Part shown: piece after piece, positions 1 to 7,240 of the stretch
Position numbering within the stretch: position 1 is the first letter of the stretch
Layout: each line of letters begins with the position of its first letter
Assembly: GCA_023388075.1 (NCBI GenBank)
Contig: JAEWGX010000036.1
Coordinates: 1 to 31,421, forward strand
Direction: 5' to 3'
Length of the DNA stretch: 31,421 bases
Source of the DNA: Pseudomonadota bacterium
GTDB taxonomy: Bacteria; Pseudomonadota; Gammaproteobacteria; Burkholderiales; Burkholderiaceae_E
Made by a program: the position numbers and the translations under genes
Notes under the pieces: generated by a model
The model's database searches: none
Seen by the model: the letters and a program-made list of their open reading frames with translations, nothing else
Told to the model about the DNA's origin: nothing

Positions 1-842
1 TGGATTGGCAGGCCGGCGGCGGCCAGCGCGGCCGCGACTCGCGGCGCCGCCTCGGGCGCGGCCGAGACGCGGTAGCGAAGTCGATCACCGACCGCTCCCA
101 GTGGCTGCACGGATGCGACGCCATCCAGCCCGACCAAGGTGTCGCGGGCATCGCCGCCCACCTCCACCAGCATCGTGGGCGACCCATCCAGCGCCTCGAG
201 CCTCTCGTCCACCACCAGCCGGCCCGCGCGCAGGATCAGCACCCGCTCGCACACGGCCTGCACTTCCTGGAGGATGTGGGTCGAGACGATGACCGTCGCG
301 GTCCTGGCCAGCTCGCGGATGAGGTCGCGCATCTGGCGGATCTGCGTCGGGTCGAGGCCGTTGGTCGGCTCATCCAGGATGACGATGTCCGGCTCGTGCA
401 GGATCGCCTGCGCCACGCCGACCCTCTGGCGGTAGCCACGCGAGAGCGTCTGGATCGGCGCGGTGGCCTTCTCCGCGAGGGCGGTACGGCGGATGGCCTG
501 CGCGATCGCGGCGACGCGTCGCTCGACCGGCACGCGATGGAGCGCCGCCTGGTAGGCCAGGTAGTCGATGACCGTCATCTCCGGCCACACCGGGCAGTTC
601 TCGGGCAGGTACCCGATGCGTTGCTGGATGGCCGCGGTGTCGGGCCCGATGCGAAGGTCGTCGATGCGGATGGTGCCGGCGCTCGGTTCGAGATAGCCGG
701 TCATCATCTTCATGATGGTGGTCTTGCCGGCTCCGTTGTGCCCCAGCAGGCCCACGACTTCGCCGCGACCGATCGCGAAGCTCACGTCGTCGACTGCGGT
801 GAGCTCGCCATAGCGGCGCGACAGGTGCTGCACTTCGATCAT
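1..842 (-). CDS. ABC transporter ATP-binding protein (partial, C-terminus off the window)
   Basis: This is the ATPase subunit of an ABC exporter of the GldA/NatA/CcmA-like class, which powers a membrane permease. The frame is open from an ATG at 842 to the left edge, giving 280 codons. A Walker A motif (GHNGAGKTT) lies near residue 34, the signature region reads LSRGYRQRVGVAQAI, Walker B is DIVILDEPTNGLDP, and the switch histidine is in VSTHIL. The part after about residue 215 fits the C-terminal extension of this class. A GGGGGA stretch a few bases upstream supports the start. The permease is expected beyond the left edge. Substrate unknown. Confidence 0.93.
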   Translation of the reverse strand, partial: MIEVQHLSRRYGELTAVDDVSFAIGRGEVVGLLGHNGAGKTTIMKMMTGYLEPSAGTIRIDDLRIGPDTAAIQQRIGYLPENCPVWPEMTVIDYLAYQAALHRVPVERRVAAIAQAIRRTALAEKATAPIQTLSRGYRQRVGVAQAILHEPDIVILDEPTNGLDPTQIRQMRDLIRELARTATVIVSTHILQEVQAVCERVLILRAGRLVVDERLEALDGSPTMLVEVGGDARDTLVGLDGVASVQPLGAVGDRLRYRVSAAPEAAPRVAAALAAAGLPI

Positions 843-897
843 TGGGATCGTCCCCCTTCTTCTTCCCCTTCGAGCGATGCTCGTGACGTGTCCGGAC

Positions 898-1482
898 TCA
901 ACCGGCGATCGTGCCGTCCCGCAGCCGCATGATCGTCTGCCGGCTGGTGTTGAAACGCCGGGCCACCGCGGCCACCGATTGCCCGGCCCCGAGCGCGGCA
1001 ATCGCGGCCCGCGCCTGCGCGCCATCCAGGGCGCGGGGCCGGCCCAGCGTCTTGCCCTCCGCCCGGGCGTGCCGCAACCCCGACCGCGTTCGTTCCACGG
1101 CGAGGTCGCGCTCGAACCCCGCGACGGCGTCCAGCACTCCCATGGTTGCCCGACCGGCGGCACTCGTCAGGTCGATCCTGCCCAGGGCGAGGCAGTAGGC
1201 CTGCACGCCGATCGCGGCAAGCGTTCCCACCGTCGCGGTGACGTCGCGGGTGCTGTGGCCCAACCGATCCAGCCGCGTCACCACCAGCACGTCCCCTTCC
1301 GCGAGGCGGCCCACCAGCGCGTTGAACGCCGTCCGGCCGGCCGCGGGCACGCTCCCGGAGACCGACTCCACCACGGCTCGCCGCGGCTCGATCCCGAACC
1401 CGGCCGCTGCGATCTCCCGCAGCTCGTTACCCGGGTCCCAGGCCGGTGGGCTGACCCGGCAGTAGGCGAACACCCGTGCCAT
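898..1482 (-). CDS. Serine recombinase, resolvase/invertase family
   Basis: This is a 194-residue small serine recombinase that should catalyse site-specific inversion or resolution. The N-terminus reads MARVFAYCRVS, with the likely nucleophile Ser11. It is followed by the family signature GDVLVVTRLDRLGHSTRD, the helix-E region (GVLDAVAGFERDLAVERTR), the GKTLGRP linker and a C-terminal helix-turn-helix (SVAAVARRFNTSRQTI). The size matches Tn3/Hin-type enzymes. The ATG at 1482 is chosen because the domain begins there; an in-frame ATG lies at 1491 and neither has a clear ribosome-binding site. No transposase or invertible segment is visible beside it. A perfect inverted repeat overlaps the start codon. 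Confidence 0.9.
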   Translation of the reverse strand: MARVFAYCRVSPPAWDPGNELREIAAAGFGIEPRRAVVESVSGSVPAAGRTAFNALVGRLAEGDVLVVTRLDRLGHSTRDVTATVGTLAAIGVQAYCLALGRIDLTSAAGRATMGVLDAVAGFERDLAVERTRSGLRHARAEGKTLGRPRALDGAQARAAIAALGAGQSVAAVARRFNTSRQTIMRLRDGTIAG

Positions 1483-1496
1483 GGATTTCATCCATG
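1480..1496. promoter_or_regulatory. Inverted repeat over the recombinase start codon
   Basis: CATGGAT and ATCCATG form a perfect 7-bp inverted repeat with a 3-bp spacer, and the left arm contains the recombinase start codon. It could be an operator, half of a recombination site, or an mRNA hairpin hiding the start. Only the symmetry is observed. Confidence 0.4.
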
Positions 1497-1676
1497 TCCG
1501 AAATCGGAGTCCATTATGAAAAATCCAGCCCGATCGCGTCAAGCGCCGCGGCCGCGCCGCGTCGCATTCGCGCGCGTCGTTCAAAGCCGGCAGAACGGTA
1601 GACGGGGCCGTGAGGTTGACGCCCGTTGCGGCGAAGCGGGGTCAGGCGGGGTCGTGGCGACCCGACCCTTCGCACG

Positions 1677-1697
1677 CCGTTCCTTCGCGCGGAACGG
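1677..1697. other. Perfect 7-bp hairpin downstream of the AhpD-like gene
   Basis: CCGTTCC and GGAACGG flank a 7-nt loop in the 272-bp space between the recombinase and the AhpD-like gene. No T-run follows on either strand, so a classical intrinsic terminator is not supported. The rest of 1483-1754 holds no convincing gene. Confidence 0.35.
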
Positions 1698-1754
1698 ATA
1701 GGCCTTGCGCGACGCACCGGGCAATATTGGCCATGGCGATGAGACAAGCGCCGA

Positions 1755-2093
1755 TCAGCTCTGTCCCTCGTGGTCCATCGCCTCGAGGGCGACGGCAGAA
1801 TGCGCGTAGGCTGCGCCGGCCCTCATCTCGGCCGCCACCCAGATCGCTTCCATGATCTCCTCGGGCGTGGCGCCCTGCCGCTGTGCCGATCGGGTGTGGC
1901 CGCGGATGCAGTACGGGCACTGGGTCACGTGCGCCACCGCGACCGCGATGAGCTGCTTCGTCTTCGTGGGCAGTGCCCCGTCCGCGAACACCTGCTCGCT
2001 GAACGCGGCGAACGCCTGCTGCGCCGCGGGTGCGAGCGACTTGCGCCGCGCCGCGAGCTCGGGAGTCATGTGGGGAAGGATAGGTCCAGGCAT
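1755..2093 (-). CDS. AhpD-like carboxymuconolactone decarboxylase family protein
   Basis: This is a 112-residue single-domain protein of the carboxymuconolactone decarboxylase/AhpD superfamily. It contains the core signature TQCPYCIRGHTRSAQ, with Cys59 and Cys62 as the redox pair and His66 as the proton-relay histidine. Members with the CxxC...H core usually act as peroxidases or disulfide-handling enzymes, so a thiol peroxidase-like role is the best guess. The ATG at 2093 is preferred because CGGAG lies about 7 nt upstream, whereas the in-frame ATG at 2069 has no such site. The gene is single and divergent from the DUF2945-type gene. Confidence 0.85.
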   Translation of the reverse strand: MPGPILPHMTPELAARRKSLAPAAQQAFAAFSEQVFADGALPTKTKQLIAVAVAHVTQCPYCIRGHTRSAQRQGATPEEIMEAIWVAAEMRAGAAYAHSAVALEAMDHEGQS

Positions 2094-2298
2094 GCGTTGC
2101 TCCGGTCGGTGGGTTGCGCCGTGTGCCTTCGCGCGCGCATCGCCGGGCTCTGCGTCGGGATGGAGGAGGGCGCCGATCCGGTCATTGTAGGCACCGCATC
2201 GAGGTCCCGGCTCTCGCGACGATGGCAATGCCGCGGGGCCATCGGCCTGGCGCTATGATGATCCGTTCGACGCCGCGCACCGGATGGAAGGAGGCTTC

Positions 2299-2514
2299 AT
2301 GCCGGACCAGTTCAGAAAGGGTGATCACGTCTCCTGGAACTCCGAGGCGGGACGCGTATCGGGCCGGATCATCAGGGTCCACACGAAGGACTTCGACTAC
2401 AAGGGCCATGCGCGTCGCGCGAGCGTGGATGACCCGCAGTACGAGATCAAGAGCGACAAGACCGACCATGTCGCCGCCCACAAGGGATCGGCCCTGACGA
2501 AGCTGAGCGACTGA
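2299..2514 (+). CDS. DUF2945-type (HVA1/TUDOR-like) small protein
   Basis: This is a 71-residue basic, soluble protein. The core FRKGDHVSWNSEAGRVSGRI followed by DDPQYEIKSDKT and HKGSALTKL matches the DUF2945 (hypervirulence-associated TUDOR-like) family as I know it. That family has no established biochemical role; a small beta-barrel is expected. The ATG at 2299 is preferred over the in-frame ATG at 2284 because a strong AAGGAGG at 2288-2294 sits just before it. The gene stands alone, divergent from the AhpD-like gene. Confidence 0.82.
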   Translation: MPDQFRKGDHVSWNSEAGRVSGRIIRVHTKDFDYKGHARRASVDDPQYEIKSDKTDHVAAHKGSALTKLSD

Positions 2515-2553
2515 AGGGGCCGCCAGGCGATCGTGAAGGGGCGCCAGGCGATC
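2512..2553. repeat. Imperfect tandem direct repeat (~20 bp x 2)
   Basis: Two copies of TGAAGGGGC(C)GCCAGGCGATC occur at 2512-2532 and 2534-2553. They differ by one inserted base, and the first copy contains the stop codon of the preceding gene. It looks like a local duplication. No function is evident. Confidence 0.6.
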
Positions 2554-2644
2554 ACTGCCGTGGAGCGGCCTGGGTGCTGCTACGGGCGAGGCGTCCGCAG
2601 GTGAGCGCCGGGCGGCCCCGCGTGCCAGGTGGCGGGGCCACGAG

Positions 2645-3475
2645 TCATGGGGTCACCAGGCCGATGCGAAGCAGCAGCAGCACGAGCAGGCCTAGCGCCA
2701 GCCGATAGATCACAAACGGCATGTAGCCGCGAGTAGAGACGATCCTGAGGAAGAGAACGATCACCCCGTACCCGACTCCGAATGCGATAAGCGTCGCTAG
2801 CGCCGTCGGCCATGGCGCGACCGGGCTTTCGATCTGCGCGCTCCGGTAGAGCTGATAGAGGCCGGAGGCGAGCACGGCGGGCACGGCCAGCAGGAACGAG
2901 TAGCGGGCCGCGGCTTCTCGCGTGTAGCCAAGCAGGAGCCCGGCGGTGATGGTGCCTCCCGAGCGCGAGACGCCGGGAATCAGGGCGAGCGCCTGCGCGA
3001 GGCCGAACAGGATTCCGTGCTTCCACGTCAACTGGTCGAGCTGGCGGCGCTTGCTTCCCCATCGATCGGCCAGCGCCAGTATGAGTGCGAACACCATCAG
3101 CATCGCCGCCGTGATGTACAGATTGCGGGCCTGGGCTTCGATCACACCGTGGAAAGCCAGTCCCAGCAGGGCGATGGGCAGCGTCCCCACCGCGATCAGC
3201 CACCCCATTCGCGAATCGGGGGTGGACTGTCCCGTCATCAGTGATCGCCGCCAGGCGCTCGCGATCCGGTCGATGTCGTGCCGGAAATAGATGAGGACGG
3301 CCGCTTCGGTACCGAGTTGCGTGATCGCGGTGAATGCCGCCCCGGGGTCGGTCCCCGAGGGAAGCAGCGGGCCGACAATGCGCAAGTGCGCGCTCGACGA
3401 GACCGGCAGGAACTCCGTGAGTCCCTGGATCAATCCGAGCACACACGCTTCGAGCCAGCCGATGGGAGCGTTCAT
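2645..3475 (-). CDS. uppP: Undecaprenyl-diphosphatase UppP (BacA)
   Basis: This 276-residue integral membrane enzyme dephosphorylates undecaprenyl diphosphate to recycle the lipid carrier for peptidoglycan synthesis; overexpression in other bacteria gives bacitracin resistance. The N-terminal motif GLIQGLTEFLPVSSSAHLRI carries the conserved glutamate and the P-x-SSS-x-H element. The second motif is PGVSRSGGTITAGLLLGYTREAAARYSFLLAVPAV. Several hydrophobic helices follow and length matches the family. The ATG at 3475 fits the usual BacA N-terminus. The frame stays open far upstream, but that extension is Arg/Ala-rich and not family-like. No strong ribosome-binding site is seen. Confidence 0.95.
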   Translation of the reverse strand: MNAPIGWLEACVLGLIQGLTEFLPVSSSAHLRIVGPLLPSGTDPGAAFTAITQLGTEAAVLIYFRHDIDRIASAWRRSLMTGQSTPDSRMGWLIAVGTLPIALLGLAFHGVIEAQARNLYITAAMLMVFALILALADRWGSKRRQLDQLTWKHGILFGLAQALALIPGVSRSGGTITAGLLLGYTREAAARYSFLLAVPAVLASGLYQLYRSAQIESPVAPWPTALATLIAFGVGYGVIVLFLRIVSTRGYMPFVIYRLALGLLVLLLLRIGLVTP

Positions 3476-3696
3476 GGGCCGATTGGAAAGCGAACGGGCC
3501 CGGCCGCGGGCTTGCCGGGGCATCGCCGGCGCTTCAGGCGGATATGTGGCGGCTTGTGTCGCGAGGGTGTCGAAACGAGTTGCAGTGGCCGCGATCGGGG
3601 CGATTGATAGCATTGCCGCGGTGCGCGCGCCGTGGATGTAGGGTGCCGGCGCACCCGCCATTGGGGAAGGAACGCAGACGCGAGAGAGGAAAGAGA

Positions 3697-3969
3697 GTGC
3701 GTGGAGTTGCGACGTTGGTCGGGCTGGCATTGCTGGCCGGCTGCCAGACATCTACGGGGGTCCTGAACTATGGGCCCGATGAGTATGCAATCTCGGTGAA
3801 GTCCGCGCCGATTCGGGGAGGGTCGACGGCCTCCCGACAGGTTGCGCTCACTGAAGCTTCGAAGACCTGTACCTCGGCAGGCAAGCAGGTACAGGTGATC
3901 AGCGAAGACGCAGGGCCGATCACTGTCGATCTGCGCTTTCGCTGCCTGCCTGGGCCGTCAGCGCGGTGA
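3697..3969 (+). CDS. Small putative lipoprotein
   Basis: This is a predicted 90-residue envelope lipoprotein of unknown function. From a GTG at 3697 the product begins VRGVATLVGLALLAGCQTST, a short signal peptide ending in a clear LLAGC lipobox with Cys16 as the lipidated residue. AGAGGA-rich sequence just upstream could serve as a ribosome-binding site. The mature part contains YAISVKSAPIRGG and VALTEASKTCTSAGKQVQV, a pattern common in small betaproteobacterial lipoproteins. The same frame is open from 3544, but that extension is Arg-rich and would bury the signal peptide. It is divergent from uppP and is the last chromosomal gene before the element boundary. Confidence 0.7.
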   Translation: MRGVATLVGLALLAGCQTSTGVLNYGPDEYAISVKSAPIRGGSTASRQVALTEASKTCTSAGKQVQVISEDAGPITVDLRFRCLPGPSAR

Positions 3970-4067
3970 CTCGGGGCAGGGCTGGATCGCCGGATCGAGG
4001 GCAATCGGTAGCGAGCCGGACACATGATCCGAACGGCCGGCGGACACGATGAGGAGAGCGTCGAAAG

Positions 4068-4083
4068 GTTGGTGGCCAAGGGC
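4068..4083. repeat. att site, distal copy
   Basis: GTTGGTGGCCAAGGGC is identical to the 3' end of tRNA-Phe at 15413-15428. Here it has no tRNA body attached, as expected for the distal att site of a tRNA-integrated element. Confidence 0.88.
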
Positions 4084-4397
4084 ACTACCGTGCTGAGCCT
4101 CTAAGAGCTTGAAATGAAAAGGTAAATCTCCCGTTGGCCTAGGAGATACCCCCAACTCTACCCCACAAGGTCCGCAGAGACTCAATCAGTAGAGACCCGA
4201 ACACGCGTGGCTCTCTAGCAACGCTCTTGCCCTACTGGTTTCCGCGCAATAACTGCCTTCAATAGCTGCCCCTCGGGGACGCCCAGGAGACAAGCTATCC
4301 TAGCGCCGCGTAGAGTGCGATCGAGGCGCTCATCGGCAGACCCCGGAATCGTTGATCGATATGGGGGGCTGGTCTCAATCGGCGTTTAAGCCCGATG

Positions 4398-4439
4398 TTG
4401 GACGATCGCCGGAAAGAACTAACTCGGGCGAGCGTCCAA
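4398..4439 (+). other. Hairpin in the res leader
   Basis: TTGGACG (4398-4404) pairs perfectly with CGTCCAA (4433-4439). After a 2x2 internal loop, CGCC (4407-4410) pairs with GGCG (4427-4430), closing a 16-nt loop. No T-run follows, so it is not a standard terminator. Confidence 0.5.
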
Positions 4440-4443
4440 AGGC

Positions 4444-4496
4444 TCGCGGAACGGCACGACGCGTCGAGTCGTGGCTGTTCGAATCCCACTCCGCGA
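4444..4496 (+). ncRNA. tRNA-like structure upstream of res (possible decayed tRNA end)
   Basis: A perfect 7-bp outer stem (TCGCGGA with TCCGCGA) encloses a 5-bp stem with a 7-nt loop (ACGAC, GTCGT). This is followed by a segment with the tRNA T-loop sequence GTTCGAATCCCAC directly against the 3' acceptor-like strand. These are the proportions of a tRNA lacking its D-arm, or of the 3' half of a class II tRNA with its variable arm. The 5' strand of the T-stem is imperfect (GTGGCTG where GTGGG would pair), and no CCA follows. It may be a remnant from an earlier tRNA-site integration, or a leader element of res. Not a functional tRNA by inspection. Confidence 0.35.
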
Positions 4497-4517
4497 AGGA
4501 TAAGGCAAGGCGAATCT

Positions 4518-7238
4518 ATGGCTCTACACAAAGACTTTCCCCGATCACCCTACGAAATCCTGAACCCAGCTTTGCGATGGTTTCCCGCTGCAGAGGAGCT
4601 TCGGAGCACTGCCTATGAGAAGCTGTTGCCGCCGCTGGTGGCGAAGATCCGACAGGAGGTCAAGGCTTGGCGAGACGCAGATTACAAAGGCGCGACCGCA
4701 ACGTCGCGCGCATTGCTGACCTGGTGGTTCTCGACACAGCACACCGTTGAGGATCACGACGGAACGCTGAGCCAGTTTCGGTACTACTTCGCGCAACGAG
4801 AGGCGGTCGAGACCGTGATTTGGCTGTACGACGTGCGTGGTGCGCGCGATAGGTTCGACCTGCTTCGCTTTGACGCGTCAGGCGCCGTATCAAGCAACAT
4901 GTTCGATGAAGATTGGCCGCGTTTCGTGGTCAAGATGGCTACGGGTGCCGGCAAGACGAAAGTCCTGTCGCTGCTGATTGCATGGAGCTATTTTCACAAG
5001 CTCTACGAGGCCGACTCAGCTCTATCGCGCAATTTCCTATTGATAGCACCAAACATCATCGTGCTCGATCGCCTGCGGGCCGACTTCGACGGTTTGCGCA
5101 TTTTCTTCAATGATCCGGTACTACCTGAAAACGGTCACGCCGGCCAGAACTGGCGGGACGATTTCCAAGTTGCGCTGCACATACAGGACGATGTGCGAAT
5201 CGTACGGGCAACTGGCAATATTTTCCTTACCAACATTCACCGGATCTATCTGAGCAGCGTACGGGAACCGTCCGTCGACGATGACGACCTGCGGGACTAT
5301 TTCCTAGAGCCGTTTGGTGCAAAGCCGGCTGGAAAGACGACGGACAGCAAGGTCGATCTGGGCGAGATCGTACGGGAGATCGATGAACTCGCAGTCTTCA
5401 ACGACGAGGCGCATCACATCCACGATAGTCGTCTAGCTTGGTTTCAGTGCATCCAGGACATTCATCACCAACTTCTGCAAAAGGATTTGCGGCTGGCACT
5501 TCAGGTCGATGTGACAGCCACGCCGCGGCACGACAACGGGGCAATTTTCGTGCAGACCGTAAGCGACTACCCGTTGGTCGAGGCGATCGCTCAGAACGTC
5601 GTAAAACATCCCGTATTGCCGGACGCTGCCAGCCGGGCAAAGCTCTCCGAACACAAGAGCCCGCTCATCACCGAGAGGTTCGCCGACTATCTTCAGCTCG
5701 GCATCGAGGAATGGCGAAAAAGCTATGCTGAGCACGAGAAGCTTGGGAAGAAGGCTGTGCTGTTCGTGATGGTGGACGACACCAAGAACTGCGACGAGGT
5801 GGGCGCGCACTTGGAGAAAGTTTGTTCCGAGCTTCAGGGCGCAGTGCTAGTTATTCACACTAAATCGAATGGCGAGATTTCGGAAGCCGCTTCTGGTAAG
5901 AACAAGGAAGAGCTGGATCTCCTCCGTCAGCAATCGAATGAGATCGACAGCTGGAAATCCCCCTTCAAGGCAATCGTCTCGGTGCTGATGCTCAAGGAAG
6001 GTTGGGATGTGCGAAACGTTACAACAGTCGTGGGGCTGCGTGCCTTCGCCGCTAAGAGCAACATCCTTCCCGAGCAGACACTCGGCCGCGGCCTCCGACG
6101 TATGTATTTTGGAAGCGACCAGCGCGAGACTGTCTCCGTCATGGGCACGCCTGCTTTCATGGAGTTCGTTGAATCCATTCAGAACGAAGGCGTAACCTTC
6201 GACCGGGTTCCTATGGGTGGGAAAGGTGGCAAGGAACGGCAGGACTCATTGGTTGTCGAAGTTGACACCGAGTCCTCTGCCAAGAATCTTGATCAGCTTG
6301 ACATCGCAGTGCCACGCCTCACGCGGCGCTTCAACCGAGAATATAAAGACCTGAACGAGCTTGACCCTAAGCTTTTCGGGAACAAGAAGCTGCCTGTCAA
6401 GGCGTTCACGCGGGAAGAAACCCGCGAGATCGTCTTCAAGACCATGCTTGACTCCGAGGTCGACCATACTATGCAGCTAGACGGCATGGGCTCCGGCGAC
6501 TATCGGTCCGTGATCGCCTTTTTTGCGCGGCAATTGCTTAAGGACCTGCGCTTGGTCGGGGGCTATGAGCAGCTCTATCCGAAGATAAAGCTTTTCATTC
6601 GCGACCACCTCTTCACCGAGAGCGTCGACCTGAACGACCCGGTGATCCTGCGCAACCTGTCCGAGCCGGAGGTCGGCAAGGTCTTGTTCGACCATTTCCG
6701 CGCTGCAATCAACAAACTGACCGTGCATGAAACGGGGAGCTCTCGCATCGACGGCTACGTCAGGCTACGGGACACACGCCCTTTCCGCACTGAGGCACGC
6801 GGGTTCCTTCAGGCAACAAAGTCTGTGTTCAATCGGATAGTCGGCGAGGTCCACTCGGACGGGCTTGAGCTTTCCTTCGCGGCGTTCCTAGAGGCCGCGC
6901 CTGATGTACAGGCCTTCGGTAAGAACTATATGGCCGTGGGTTTCAAGATCGAGTATGTCAAAGCCAACGGCGATCTATCTACATACACGCCGGACTTCCT
7001 CGTCCGCACGGTGGATGGAACGATCTGGATCGTCGAGACCAAGGGCCGGGAGGAAGTTGACCTGCCGCAGAAGATGGCACGGCTTCGTCAATGGTGCCAG
7101 GACGCTAGCGCGTCAACACAGTCCGAAGGCGGGGCGCGCTACCAGTTCGTCTACGTCGATCAGCAGAGTTTTGAGCAGCACAAGCCCTCATCGTTCGCGG
7201 GGCTTGCTAGTACATTTCGTGAGTACCAAGAGGGTTGA
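4518..7238 (+). CDS. Type III-like restriction endonuclease, helicase-nuclease (Res) subunit
   Basis: This 906-residue protein combines a superfamily 2 helicase with a nuclease and should cut unmethylated DNA together with the methyltransferase encoded next. Walker A is ATGAGKT (residues 141-147), the DEAH-type box is NDEAHH (295-300), motif III is VTATP (332-336), and motif VI is in EQTLGRGLRRMY. Near the C-terminus a PD-(D/E)xK core is visible: Asp826 in TPDFLV, then Glu840 and Lys842 in VETKG. The overall type resembles the family NCBI calls BPTD_3080 restriction endonucleases; that label is from memory. The ATG at 4518 is preferred because the domain starts there and AAGG-rich sequence precedes it. 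Its stop overlaps the start region of mod. Base composition is less GC-rich than the flanking chromosome. Confidence 0.9.
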   Translation: MALHKDFPRSPYEILNPALRWFPAAEELRSTAYEKLLPPLVAKIRQEVKAWRDADYKGATATSRALLTWWFSTQHTVEDHDGTLSQFRYYFAQREAVETVIWLYDVRGARDRFDLLRFDASGAVSSNMFDEDWPRFVVKMATGAGKTKVLSLLIAWSYFHKLYEADSALSRNFLLIAPNIIVLDRLRADFDGLRIFFNDPVLPENGHAGQNWRDDFQVALHIQDDVRIVRATGNIFLTNIHRIYLSSVREPSVDDDDLRDYFLEPFGAKPAGKTTDSKVDLGEIVREIDELAVFNDEAHHIHDSRLAWFQCIQDIHHQLLQKDLRLALQVDVTATPRHDNGAIFVQTVSDYPLVEAIAQNVVKHPVLPDAASRAKLSEHKSPLITERFADYLQLGIEEWRKSYAEHEKLGKKAVLFVMVDDTKNCDEVGAHLEKVCSELQGAVLVIHTKSNGEISEAASGKNKEELDLLRQQSNEIDSWKSPFKAIVSVLMLKEGWDVRNVTTVVGLRAFAAKSNILPEQTLGRGLRRMYFGSDQRETVSVMGTPAFMEFVESIQNEGVTFDRVPMGGKGGKERQDSLVVEVDTESSAKNLDQLDIAVPRLTRRFNREYKDLNELDPKLFGNKKLPVKAFTREETREIVFKTMLDSEVDHTMQLDGMGSGDYRSVIAFFARQLLKDLRLVGGYEQLYPKIKLFIRDHLFTESVDLNDPVILRNLSEPEVGKVLFDHFRAAINKLTVHETGSSRIDGYVRLRDTRPFRTEARGFLQATKSVFNRIVGEVHSDGLELSFAAFLEAAPDVQAFGKNYMAVGFKIEYVKANGDLSTYTPDFLVRTVDGTIWIVETKGREEVDLPQKMARLRQWCQDASASTQSEGGARYQFVYVDQQSFEQHKPSSFAGLASTFREYQEG

Positions 7239-7240
7239 CG

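Larger units (their letters stand above)
4084..4517. other. Gene-free leader region at the left end of the element
   Basis: This stretch of 434 bp between the distal att site and res has no convincing coding frame. Its last ~140 bp are rich in inverted repeats: a small hairpin with arms ATCGG and CCGAT (4378-4396), a longer hairpin (4398-4439), and a tRNA-like fold (4444-4496). The res ribosome-binding region (AAGGATAAGGCAAGG) begins directly after. Promoters for res should lie here, but no clear -35/-10 pair stands out. Confidence 0.5.

Noticed and set aside
2580..3446. Minus-strand frame of 288 codons over uppP
   Set aside because: Out of frame with uppP, whose motifs are unambiguous.
4362..4500. 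tmRNA or complete tRNA gene upstream of res
   Set aside because: No tmRNA 5' end or tag frame, no D-arm, imperfect T-stem and no CCA. Kept only as a tRNA-like structure.
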